DNA of 64,000 nt from the NCBI RefSeq assembly GCF_043195105.1, contig NZ_JBAFWO010000003.1; one strand, given 5' to 3'. A program made the position numbers and the translations under genes. Below, in pieces: positions 1-8,109 of this stretch; the first letter of the stretch is position 1, and each line of letters opens with the position of its first letter. Source of the stretch: NCEH01 sp002257205 (GTDB lineage: Bacteria; Pseudomonadota; Alphaproteobacteria; Rhizobiales; Xanthobacteraceae). A model generated the notes under the pieces. That model saw nothing but the letters and a program-made list of their open reading frames with translations. It did no database searches and was not told where the DNA came from.

Positions 1-556
1 TGATCGCCCCGAGGATCGAGGACGCGCCGGCGAGATGCAGCGCGAAGATCAGCAGGTCCATGGCCGGGCCGGGATGGCCGAGCTTGGAGGACAGTGGGGG
101 ATAGATCGTCCAGCCGCCGCCGAAGCCATTGGAGCCCGCGGCACCCTCGACGAACAGGGAAATAATTGCCAGTCCGAAAGCCGGGGGCATCAGCCAGAAC
201 GCGATGTTGTTGATGCGCGGGAAGGCCGTGTCCGGCGCGCCGATCATCAGCGGAATGAAGTAATTGCCAAAGCCGCCGATCAGCGCGGGCATCACCATGA
301 AGAAGATCATGATGAGGCCGTGGCCGGTGGTGAACACGTTGAAGGTCTGCGGATTCTTGAAATATTGGAGGCCCGGCTCCATCAGTTCCATACGGATTCC
401 AATGGACAAGGCGCCGCCCACGATCCCCGCCACGATGGCGAAGATCAGGTACATGATGCCGATGTCCTTGTTATTCGTCGAGAACACCCACCGCTTCCAT
501 CCCGTGGGATTGTGCTCGGCATGTGCCGCGTCGTGCGCGATAGCCTCGGTGGCCAT
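1..556 (-). CDS. ctaD: cytochrome c oxidase subunit I (aa3 type), 5' part only
   Basis: This is the N-terminal 185 residues of the haem-copper oxidase catalytic subunit; the rest lies beyond the left edge. Subunit I carries haem a and the haem a3-CuB centre in the inner membrane and reduces O2 with electrons from cytochrome c. Seen here are the STNNKDIG segment at about residue 26 (most relatives read STNHKDIG), the first membrane helix, and TFNVFTTGHGLIMIFFM, whose His79 is the expected low-spin haem ligand, followed by GGFGNYFIPLMIGAPD. It follows ctaC on the same strand with a 170-base gap, so the two are likely co-transcribed. The identification is secure; the open frame simply runs off the window. 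Confidence 0.96.
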   Translation of the reverse strand, partial: MATEAIAHDAAHAEHNPTGWKRWVFSTNNKDIGIMYLIFAIVAGIVGGALSIGIRMELMEPGLQYFKNPQTFNVFTTGHGLIMIFFMVMPALIGGFGNYFIPLMIGAPDTAFPRINNIAFWLMPPAFGLAIISLFVEGAAGSNGFGGGWTIYPPLSSKLGHPGPAMDLLIFALHLAGASSILGAI

Positions 557-726
557 GAGTCTAGTCCTCAATCTCTTGACGTTGCCGTCTTATCTTTAAG
601 CGTCGGGTCGTGTCTGGTCCGCACGCGGACCCTTCGATTTCGTGCGCGAGGCGGCACCAGGGCCACTCGCGCGGTTTTCTTTCGGCTGGCCCCGGCCAGG
701 TGCCCAATGCGTCCGCGGCGAACGCC

Positions 727-1599
727 TCAGTTGGCCGCATCCGCGAGCACAAGCGTGCCAGTGGCCGGCGCTTGCACCGTTTGGATGGACGCGGGCGCCG
801 CCGAGAACTTCTGCTTGGCCTGGGCGATCCAGGCATCGAATTCGGCCTGGCTCACCACCCGCACCGCGATCGGCATGAAGGCATGGTCGCGGCCGCACAA
901 TTCCGAGCACTGGCCGTAATAAACGCCTTCCTTGGTGGCCTTGAACCAGGATTCGTTCAGGCGTCCCGGCAAGGCGTCGATCTTCACGCCGAAGGAGGGT
1001 ACCGCGAAGGAATGAATCACGTCGGCGGCGGTCACCTGGATGCGCACGGTCTTGTTGACCGGCACGATCACTTCATTGTCCACCGCCAGGAGGCGCGGCT
1101 GACCGGCCTTCAGGTCCTTTTCCGGGATCATCAGCGAATCGAAGCCGAACCCGCCGTTATCGGGATATTCATAGGACCAGTACCACTGGTGGCCCGTGAC
1201 CTTCACGGTCATGTCCGCCGGCGGAATGTTCAGCTCCAGATGGAGCAGGCGGAACGAGGGGATCGCGATCGCGACCAGGATCATCACCGGGGCGACGGTC
1301 CAGATGACCTCGATCAGCGTGTTGTGGGAGGTCTTGGAGGGAACCGGATTTGCCCGCTCGTTAAAGCGGACCATCACGATCGCCAGCAGCACCATCACGA
1401 ACAGCACGATGGCGACGATGATGGCGAGCACGAAATTATTGAACGAATGGATGCTGGCCATCACCGGCGTCGCGGCATCCTGGAGGCCGATCTGCCAATC
1501 GGACGGCTGGCCCATACCGGCCCACGCAGCCGAGCTCAGCGAAATCGCGGCGACCATCGCGGCCACGGCGAGAGCACCGGTGCGAATGAACGAAATCAT
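727..1599 (-). CDS. ctaC: cytochrome c oxidase subunit II
   Basis: A 290-residue subunit II that accepts electrons from cytochrome c through the binuclear CuA centre and passes them to subunit I. It starts with a cleavable signal-like segment (residues 1-27), has two membrane helices at about 53-78 and 97-116, the aromatic stretch GHQWYWSYEYP at 136-146, and a complete set of CuA ligands: His196, Cys231, Glu233, Cys235, His239 and Met242 within YGQCSELCGRDHAFMP. It is the first gene of the oxidase cluster here, with ctaD downstream. A TTGAC-N4-ATCAA box lies about 100 bases upstream of the start codon, which suggests oxygen-linked control. Confidence 0.97.
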   Translation of the reverse strand: MISFIRTGALAVAAMVAAISLSSAAWAGMGQPSDWQIGLQDAATPVMASIHSFNNFVLAIIVAIVLFVMVLLAIVMVRFNERANPVPSKTSHNTLIEVIWTVAPVMILVAIAIPSFRLLHLELNIPPADMTVKVTGHQWYWSYEYPDNGGFGFDSLMIPEKDLKAGQPRLLAVDNEVIVPVNKTVRIQVTAADVIHSFAVPSFGVKIDALPGRLNESWFKATKEGVYYGQCSELCGRDHAFMPIAVRVVSQAEFDAWIAQAKQKFSAAPASIQTVQAPATGTLVLADAAN

Positions 1600-2050
1600 G
1601 GTAATCTGCTCTCCCTGCGCGGCGCCGTCGCTACCGCAAGCGCAGCGGTGATCGGTAGTTGGCGAACGCCGTAAGCACGCCCGGTTGGCCGGCGCATTCT
1701 TGACTTAAATCAAACACAAATCACCGGACCCCGCAATTGCGGCGCACAGGCGCACGATGCGACACAAGGTCGGACTCCCCCCTTCGCCAACGTGCCGGCA
1801 AAAGAATTCCACGACCGGATGTCCGCCCGCCCGGAAGCCGGACATGGGCCATTCGCGCCCACCGGAGCGGGCCGGCGGCCCTTGGCCCTGCCCTTCTCCA
1901 TCAATTCTCCGTTTTATTCCGCAAAGCGCCGCCGCATTCTTGACATGGACGGTCAGCCTTTTAAGCCAAAACGCACGGGCGGCACGCTACGCCCGCATTT
2001 GACAGTCGCGGCCCGTTTTGGATCGCCGCCAGTTTTCGGAGCCGGTGCCC
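1600..2050. other. 451-base divergent intergenic region with repeated CGCATTCTTGAC
   Basis: No gene is credible here. The exact 12-mer CGCATTCTTGAC occurs at 1693-1704 and again at 1933-1944, 240 bases apart, and a shortened form CGCATTTGAC occurs at 1994-2003. Each copy contains a TTGAC that could serve as a -35 element; the first overlaps the FNR-type box. No convincing -10 element could be paired with the latter two. Confidence 0.4.
1700..1713. promoter_or_regulatory. FNR/FixK-type box upstream of ctaC
   Basis: The 14-mer TTGACTTAAATCAA fits the FNR/FixK/Anr pattern TTGAY-N4-RTCAA with a single asymmetric position. It lies about 100 bases upstream of the ctaC start and about 340 upstream of the ialB-like gene on the other strand. 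Binding by such a regulator is inferred from the pattern only. Confidence 0.5.
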
Positions 2051-2629
2051 ATGGAGTTCATGTTGTCGCGGGGCCTCGCCCGCACGGATCGGCGCCTTGA
2101 TGGCGCTCGCATGGTGCTGCCCGGCAAGGTGTTCTGCGCCCTCTTCCTCGCGGCGTTCGGGTTTTGCGCGCTGCTCGGCCTTTCGGCGCCGGCGGCGGCG
2201 CAGGGGGTTGTGAAGCAGGTTTATGGCGACTGGCAGATTCGGTGCGACACCCCTCCGGGCGCGCAAAGCGAGCAGTGCGTGCTGCTGCAGAGCGTCCAGG
2301 CGGACGACCGGCCGAACGTTGGCCTCACTGTCATCATCCTGAAGACCGCCGACCAGAAGAGCCGCCTGCTGCGCGTGCTGGCGCCCCTCGGCGTGCTGAT
2401 TCCCTCCGGCCTCGGCCTGAAGATCGACGATACCGACGTGGGTCGCGCGGGCTTCGTGCGCTGCCTGCCCAATGGCTGCGTCGCCGAAGTGGTGATGGAT
2501 GATGCTCTGGTGAGCAAGCTGCGCCAGGGCAAGCAGGCGACCTTCATCATTTTCCAGACCCCGGAAGAGGGCATCGGCATTCCGCTCGGCCTGAACGGAT
2601 TCGGCCCGGGATTCGACGCGCTCAAATAG
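2051..2629 (+). CDS. invasion-associated locus B (IalB) family exported protein
   Basis: A 192-residue protein with a hydrophobic export signal (about residues 26-50, ending APAAAQG) followed by the IalB-type domain. Family features are the VYGDWQIRCDTPPG opening, paired cysteines (CDTPP...EQCVL and RCLPNGC) and the closing pattern where an ATFIIF strand precedes IGIPLGLNGF. The family was named from Bartonella and is widespread in Rhizobiales as a periplasmic or surface protein of unknown activity. The start at 2051 is chosen because GGAG sits nine bases upstream; an ATG at 2111 gives a shorter leader and an upstream TTG at 2018 is less likely. It stands alone. Confidence 0.85.
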   Translation: MEFMLSRGLARTDRRLDGARMVLPGKVFCALFLAAFGFCALLGLSAPAAAQGVVKQVYGDWQIRCDTPPGAQSEQCVLLQSVQADDRPNVGLTVIILKTADQKSRLLRVLAPLGVLIPSGLGLKIDDTDVGRAGFVRCLPNGCVAEVVMDDALVSKLRQGKQATFIIFQTPEEGIGIPLGLNGFGPGFDALK

Positions 2630-2798
2630 GCCCGTTGCCGTAACGCAACAGGCCACCGCAAGCGCCTGCGCAGTGTCACAATTCTCTTGGTGCCCGAAGC
2701 TGGCCCGCCTTTAATGACGGATGGCCCAAACGGCATGGTTTGGCCATTGTTGCTCTGCACAAGAGCGGCCGGCGCGAGCTTGGCAGAAGGCATGGCGG

Positions 2799-4634
2799 AT
2801 GCACGGAGACGACCACACCCTGTTCATCAGCGCCCTCGCCTTCCTGGTGGCGGCCGTGGTGGCCGTGCCGGTGGCGCGGCGGCTGGGTCTCTCGCCCGTG
2901 GTCGGCTATCTGGCGGCCGGCATCGCCATCGGCCCGGCGGGCTTCAATGTCGCCGATCCGACCACGGTGATCGCCGTCGCCGAACTCGGCGTGGTGCTGC
3001 TGCTGTTCCTCATCGGGCTTGAGCTTCAGCCCTCGCGCCTGCTGTCCATGGGGCGCTATATTTTCGGCCTTGGCACCGCGCAATTGCTGATCACCGGCAT
3101 GGTGATCGCCCTTGTGGCTTGGCTGCTGGGCTTCGGCGTTGCCGGCGCCATCATCACCGGCATGGCGCTGGCCATGTCGGCGACCTCGATCGCCCTGCAA
3201 TTACTGGGCGAACATAACGATCTGTCCTCCGGCTACGGCCAGCGCGCGTTCTCGATCCTGCTGTTCCAGGATATCGCCATCGTGCCGCTGCTCGCTTTGG
3301 TACCGCTGCTGGCGCCGGGCGAGAGCGATCTTGGAACCGATGCGACGGCGACCCTGCTGAAGGCGGCGGCGGCGCTTGCGGCGGTGAGCGTGATCGTGGT
3401 GTCCGGCCGGTTCCTGCTCAACCCGCTGTTCCGCCTGCTGGCCCGTTCCGGCGCGCGCGAGGCGATGACGGCGGCGGCGCTGCTGGTGGTGCTCGGCGCG
3501 GCCGGCCTGATGGCGACCGTGGGGCTGTCCATGGCCCTCGGCGCGTTCCTGGCCGGCCTGCTCTTGTCGGAAAGCACTTTCCGCCATGAGCTGGAAGCCA
3601 ATATCGACGCCTTCCGCGGCCTGCTGCTGGCAGTGTTCTTCATGGGCGTGGGCATGTCCTTGGACCTCACGGTCCTGCTGCCGCACATCCTCCCCGTGGT
3701 GCTCGCCGCGCTGATGATAACCGCGATCAAGTTTTTGGTCGTTTTCCTGCTCTATCGCACCGACCATCGCACCGACGCCGACGCGCTGCGCGCGGGAGCG
3801 GTGCTGATGCCGGCAGGCGAATTCGCGTTCGTGCTATTTCCTCTGGCACTCGCCAACGGCATTCTCAATCGCGAGCAGGCGGAGCTTCTCACCGCCACCG
3901 CCGCGCTGACCATGATGATCGGGCCGCTCGTGTTCGCCGGCATCGGCCGCCTGCTGCCCCGGCTTCGCCATGCCGAGCCGGAGCCGGAACCGGACGATTT
4001 CACCGACGCCAACGGGCGCGTGCTGGTGATCGGCTTCGGCCGCTTCGGGCAGATCGTCTCGCAATGCCTGCTGGCGGAAGGCGTGGGCGTCACCATCATC
4101 GACAATGACGTGGAGATGATCCAGAGCGCCGGGCGCTTCGGTGTCCATATCTATTATGGCGACGGCACCCGGCTCGACGTGCTGCGGGCGGCGGGCGCCG
4201 ACCAGGCGGAAGTCATCGCCGTGTGCGTGGACGACCGCGAGGCGGCCGACCGCATCGTCGATATCGTGCAGGCCAACATGCCCAATGCCCGCCTGCACGT
4301 GCGCGCGTTCGACCGTGTCCACGCCGTGGCGCTGCTGCGCAAATCGGTCGCTTATGAAATGCGCGAGACGCTGGAATCCGCGTTTGCGTTCGGCGGGCGG
4401 ACGCTGGAGGCGCTGGGCGTCGACCAGGAGACCGTCGCAGCTTTGGTCGCCGATGTGCGGGCGCGCGACCGCCAGCGGCTCGAGCTTCAGGTCCAGGAAG
4501 GGCTTTACGCCGGCATCGAACTGGCGGGCCAGAAGGTGGAGCCCGAACCCCTCACCGATCCCAACAAGCCCGCCAAGCCGCTCAATCCCGAGGCGCAGGA
4601 CGTGCTCGCCCACGAAACCGAATTCTCCGGCTGA
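2799..4634 (+). CDS. CPA2 family monovalent cation:proton antiporter with RCK domain (KefB/KefC type)
   Basis: A 611-residue inner-membrane antiporter. Residues 1 to about 380 form the CPA2 exchanger domain with around twelve helices, including SPVVGYLAAGIAIGPAG, ELGVVLLLFLIGLEL and MALGAFLAGLLLSES. Residues from about 405 form an RCK/TrkA-N domain opening RVLVIGFGRFGQIV, a Rossmann fold, and the chain ends in a Pro/Glu-rich tail. The size and order match E. coli KefC (620 residues), which exports K+ in exchange for H+ and responds to glutathione adducts. Whether this one is gated by glutathione cannot be told. The start at 2799 has AGAAGG nine bases upstream; a frame extension to 2721 has no such site. 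Confidence 0.93.
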   Translation: MHGDDHTLFISALAFLVAAVVAVPVARRLGLSPVVGYLAAGIAIGPAGFNVADPTTVIAVAELGVVLLLFLIGLELQPSRLLSMGRYIFGLGTAQLLITGMVIALVAWLLGFGVAGAIITGMALAMSATSIALQLLGEHNDLSSGYGQRAFSILLFQDIAIVPLLALVPLLAPGESDLGTDATATLLKAAAALAAVSVIVVSGRFLLNPLFRLLARSGAREAMTAAALLVVLGAAGLMATVGLSMALGAFLAGLLLSESTFRHELEANIDAFRGLLLAVFFMGVGMSLDLTVLLPHILPVVLAALMITAIKFLVVFLLYRTDHRTDADALRAGAVLMPAGEFAFVLFPLALANGILNREQAELLTATAALTMMIGPLVFAGIGRLLPRLRHAEPEPEPDDFTDANGRVLVIGFGRFGQIVSQCLLAEGVGVTIIDNDVEMIQSAGRFGVHIYYGDGTRLDVLRAAGADQAEVIAVCVDDREAADRIVDIVQANMPNARLHVRAFDRVHAVALLRKSVAYEMRETLESAFAFGGRTLEALGVDQETVAALVADVRARDRQRLELQVQEGLYAGIELAGQKVEPEPLTDPNKPAKPLNPEAQDVLAHETEFSG

Positions 4635-4925
4635 CGGTTGGGCTTGGGATAGCGGATGCGTCGGGCTGAAGGCTGCGTGCTGGACCGCGCGCCGTCTCGG
4701 CCAAGTCTTGGCGCAAGATCGCGCCGCCTGACCTGAAGCGTTTCCCCGTGGCATGGCCGCGGGCAAACGCTCCATCTCATGAGCCAGCCGCGCTTTCAGC
4801 AGGGGAACCGATTTCCGCCGCGCTGGAAAACACCCTAGAACGGGCGTCGTGCCGTTCGCAGGCGGGTGCGATTCGCCCGCGTGCAGCCTCCGTCCACCAC
4901 AGCCCGAACGAGCCCAACGGACCGC

Positions 4926-6353
4926 ATGAGCGCAGCGCCAGCGAAATTCCTCCAGGGGTCCATCATGCGCCACGTGGCGGTGATGGCCGCCACGGGGTCG
5001 ATCGGCCTGGTCGCCGTGTTCCTCGTGGATCTGCTGAACCTGTTCTACATCTCGCTGCTCGGCGAGGCGGAACTGGCTGCCGCCATCGGCTATGCCGGGA
5101 CGATGCTGTTCTTCACCACCTCGGTGGCGCTCGGCATCATGATCGCAGGCTCGGCCGTGGTGTCGCGCGCGCTTGGCGCGGACAACCGGGAGGATGCCCG
5201 CGCGCTCGCCACCATCGCGGTTCTCTACATGGTGCTGGTGTGCGTGGTCCTGACCGCGATCTCGCTGCCGCTCATCCGGCCGCTGCTGTCGCTGCTCGGC
5301 GCCCATGGGCGCACGCTCGACATCGCCGACCGCTTCCTCGTCGTGGTCACCCTGTCGACGCCGCTGCTGGGCATCGGCATGGTTACATCTGGCCTCCTGC
5401 GAGCCACCGGCGATGCCGGACGGGCCATGTGGGTGACGCTCGGGGGCGGCCTGCTGACGGCCGTGCTGGACCCTGTTCTCATTCTCGCCCTGGGCCTGGG
5501 CGTGGATGGGGCGGCGATTGTTTCCGTGGTGTCGCGCCTGTTCATGACCCTCTACGGGCTGCACGCGTGCCACCGCAGGCACAATCTGTTTCGCCGACCG
5601 ACGCTTGCCATGTGGCATCGCCATGCCGGGCCGATCTCGGCGATCGCCATTCCCGCCATCCTCACCAATGTCGCGACGCCGGTGGGCAATGCCTATGTCA
5701 CCGCCAAGCTCGCCCCGTTCGGCGATGGCGCTGTGGCGGCGTTCGCGGTGATCGGGCGGGTGATTCCCGTGGCCTTCGGCCCGCTGTTCGCGCTGACCGG
5801 AGCGGTCGGGCCGATCTTCGGGCAGAATTTCGGCGCCGGGCTGTTCGACCGCCTGCGCACGACGCTCCGCGACAGCCTGATCCTGACGCTGCTCTATGTG
5901 TGCGCCGTGTGGGTGCTGCTGGCCCTGCTGCGCAATTCCATCGCCTCGGTATTCGGCTTGACGCCGGAGGGTCAGCAGATCGTGGCCTTCTTCTGCCTCG
6001 TGACCGCCGGCAGCTTCATTTTCCTCGGCGGATTGTTCGTGGCGAATGCGGCGTTCAATAATCTCGGCGCCCCGCTGCTCTCCACATTCTTCAATTGGGG
6101 GCGCGCCACCGTCGGAACCATTCCCCTGGTCTGGATCGGCAGCGATTTAATGGGCGCGAACGGGGTGATTCTCGGCCAGGCGCTCGGCGCGGTCGCGTTT
6201 GGCATCGCGGCCATGGTTTTTGCGTTCCGCGTGATCGAAAAGATCGCCGCAGCGCCGCCGCCGGTCGGCGATCGGGGGCCCGCGCCGCATCTTTCCACCG
6301 TGGAATTGCCGCCATTGTCTTCGCCGCAGGATGCAACCGCCATCGAGCCGTGA
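4926..6353 (+). CDS. MATE family efflux transporter
   Basis: A 475-residue multidrug and toxin extrusion transporter, expected to have twelve membrane helices and to export cationic compounds using a Na+ or H+ gradient. Two pseudo-repeated halves are visible, the first beginning LFYISLLGEAELAAAIGYAG and the second with GDGAVAAFAVIGRVIPVAFGP and GAVGPIFGQNFGAG, which corresponds to the conserved P-x-x-GQN segment of MATE proteins. The preferred start gives MSAAPAKFL; the frame is open back to 4866. It follows the cation antiporter in the same direction with about 290 bases between, so it is probably transcribed separately. Confidence 0.93.
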   Translation: MSAAPAKFLQGSIMRHVAVMAATGSIGLVAVFLVDLLNLFYISLLGEAELAAAIGYAGTMLFFTTSVALGIMIAGSAVVSRALGADNREDARALATIAVLYMVLVCVVLTAISLPLIRPLLSLLGAHGRTLDIADRFLVVVTLSTPLLGIGMVTSGLLRATGDAGRAMWVTLGGGLLTAVLDPVLILALGLGVDGAAIVSVVSRLFMTLYGLHACHRRHNLFRRPTLAMWHRHAGPISAIAIPAILTNVATPVGNAYVTAKLAPFGDGAVAAFAVIGRVIPVAFGPLFALTGAVGPIFGQNFGAGLFDRLRTTLRDSLILTLLYVCAVWVLLALLRNSIASVFGLTPEGQQIVAFFCLVTAGSFIFLGGLFVANAAFNNLGAPLLSTFFNWGRATVGTIPLVWIGSDLMGANGVILGQALGAVAFGIAAMVFAFRVIEKIAAAPPPVGDRGPAPHLSTVELPPLSSPQDATAIEP

Positions 6354-6400
6354 TTTTGGCGAGACGATGGCGTAGAGTCGCGAACTCGGGAGGCCGTAAA

Positions 6401-7543
6401 ATGGACCAGTTCGTGCAATTGCTGAGGGCTGCTCAAGGCGGGCAGGGCCTTGAGAATCTCGCTCAGATCTACGGCCTCACGGCACAGCAGGCGCAGAAGG
6501 CCGCGGAAGCCGTCATGCCCGCCTTCGCGGCCGGCATCCAACGGGCCATGCAATCGCCGGAGGGACTCGCCAACCTCATGGTGCTGATGATGCGCGGCCC
6601 GTATGGCGGCCTCTACGATCGCCGCCCCGCCGCGCCCGACCAATTCTCGCAGGCCGGCGCCAATGCGCTCGACGCGCTCTTCGGTTCGCCGGAGATCAGC
6701 GCGGCGGTGGCGAATCATGCGGCGGCCAGCAGCGGCCTTGCCACCGCGGTCGTGCGTAAGATCATGCCCGATTTCGCAACCCTGGTGATGGGCGGCCTCA
6801 CCAAATCGCTCGCCGCCTCGGGCGCCATGAACCAGATGCTCGCGGCCATGTTGGCGCGCGCCAACGGGCTCCCCGTGCCCACCGGCAATCCCTGGGTAGA
6901 CGGACTTGCGACCTGGATGAACAGCGCCATGCCGCGCCAGTCCCAGAGTACCGGCAATCCCTGGGTGGATGCGTTCGCGCAGATGATGCTGCAATCCCCC
7001 TGGACCGCCGGCAATGCCGGCGCGTGGGGCCAGCCCGGCATGGGCGCGTCCATGGGCGCGTCCTGGCCCGGTGCCGCGCGCGCCCCGGCAGGCCTCCATC
7101 GCGGACCGGCGGAGCGGGCCGGCGCGGCGAGCCAGGATCTTTACGGCAATGCCGCCAATGCGTGGCAGGAACTTATTGCCGCCATGATGGAGACCATGGC
7201 GGCGGTTTCCGGCGAGGCGGCGGCGCGCCAATCCGCTGCCCGGCAATCCGCCCCGCACCAGGTCGCTACCGCGAAACCCCTCGCCCTGCCGCCTCCCCCA
7301 CCTCCGCCGGAGCCCCCGGCGGCGTTGGGGCAATGGCCGATGCAGGATTATTTCGCCCAATTGTTCGCCCAGGGCTTCCCGCCGAACGCGAGCACCGGCG
7401 GCCACGATCCGGCCGCCCCGTTCGCCAGCCTCGCCGCCTTCTATCCGTTTCCCGATTTCTGGAGCCAGATGCTCGGTCGCAGCGCAGCCCACGGCCATGC
7501 CTCGCCGCCGAAGACCGGCACGCGGCCGACCCGCAAGGGCTGA
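6401..7543 (+). CDS. DUF937 domain protein with Ala/Pro-rich C-terminal half
   Basis: A 380-residue protein of unknown function. The first 110 residues or so match the DUF937 pattern: MDQFVQLLRAAQGGQGLENLAQIYGLTAQQAQ and then VMPAFAAGIQRAM, helical and without cysteines. The middle carries a duplicated phrase TGNPWVD about 23 residues apart, coded by nearly identical DNA at 6881 and 6950. The C-terminal third is low complexity with a proline run (PPPPPPPEPP). The start is strongly supported by GGGAGG eight bases upstream. It has no signal peptide or clear membrane helix, so it is probably cytoplasmic. It lies just downstream of the MATE gene (47 bases) and may be read with it. Confidence 0.82.
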   Translation: MDQFVQLLRAAQGGQGLENLAQIYGLTAQQAQKAAEAVMPAFAAGIQRAMQSPEGLANLMVLMMRGPYGGLYDRRPAAPDQFSQAGANALDALFGSPEISAAVANHAAASSGLATAVVRKIMPDFATLVMGGLTKSLAASGAMNQMLAAMLARANGLPVPTGNPWVDGLATWMNSAMPRQSQSTGNPWVDAFAQMMLQSPWTAGNAGAWGQPGMGASMGASWPGAARAPAGLHRGPAERAGAASQDLYGNAANAWQELIAAMMETMAAVSGEAAARQSAARQSAPHQVATAKPLALPPPPPPPEPPAALGQWPMQDYFAQLFAQGFPPNASTGGHDPAAPFASLAAFYPFPDFWSQMLGRSAAHGHASPPKTGTRPTRKG

Positions 7544-7555
7544 GGGCGGGCGGAT

Positions 7556-7591
7556 AAAAAAGGCCCGCGCCGGTTGCGGCCGGCACGGGCC
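7556..7591 (-). terminator. intrinsic terminator of the DUF1127 gene
   Basis: On the minus strand a GC-rich hairpin with arms GGCCCG (7562-7567) and CGGGCC (7586-7591), plus inner pairing of CCGG with CCGG, is followed by TTTTTT. It lies 50 bases past the stop codon of the minus-strand DUF1127 gene. The plus strand has no T tract, so it should not end the DUF937 transcript efficiently. Confidence 0.75.
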
Positions 7592-7642
7592 CAGATGGGC
7601 GGTCGCGAGGGGCTTTGACCGCCAATCGAAAATCTGGCGCGA

Positions 7643-7948
7643 TCAGCGCGCGCGGCGCGTCTTGAGCCATGCCGCCGCGCGGCGCTCGACCGCGCGCCGC
7701 ACCAGCAGGACCGAGGGATCGGCCCAGAGCGGTTCAGCCGCCGCGTCGCGCACGTCGCCGCGCGTCAGGCCGATGTCGCGCAACATATGATCGTCGAGGG
7801 CGCCGAGGGCGCGTACGGCGCGGCGATGCTCCATGGCGCGGCTCACTTTCAGTCCCTGGCTGATCACATGCAGCAGGACCGCAGCCAGGACGGCGCCGAA
7901 GGGCGCGACACCAGCCGTGCGAATTTCGCCATGCGTATTCATCGTCAT
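7643..7948 (-). CDS. DUF1127 domain small protein
   Basis: A protein of about 101 residues. A hydrophobic stretch (GAVLAAVLLHVISQGL) is followed by a DUF1127 motif, AVRALGALDDHMLRDIGLTRGDV, in which an Arg-rich helix precedes LDDHMLRDIGL. DUF1127 proteins are common in Rhizobiales and some take part in RNA binding and phosphate or growth control. Three in-frame ATGs (7954, 7948, 7942) lie within a GGGAGATGGAG stretch; 7948 has GGGAG six bases before it and 7942 has GGAG six bases before it, so either is possible. It is transcribed away from the LysR gene at 8110, a common pairing in this order. Confidence 0.85.
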   Translation of the reverse strand: MTMNTHGEIRTAGVAPFGAVLAAVLLHVISQGLKVSRAMEHRRAVRALGALDDHMLRDIGLTRGDVRDAAAEPLWADPSVLLVRRAVERRAAAWLKTRRAR

Positions 7949-8109
7949 CTCCATCTCCCGACGTCTGACCGTTCTGCTCCCTGAAGCTTCGGGGGGACCA
8001 CCCGATCTCGCCGCACCGCGGCCCCCTGCTTGTGCGACGGTACGTAAAATCACGCTAGCGAATGTTATTCATCTGAAATATCATTTCTGCTGATACATCG
8101 AGATCGCCC

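Noticed and set aside
3834..5624. A 596-codon minus-strand frame opposite the antiporter and MATE genes
   Set aside because: Shadow frame covering two membrane-protein genes, with repetitive His/Arg/Gln composition.
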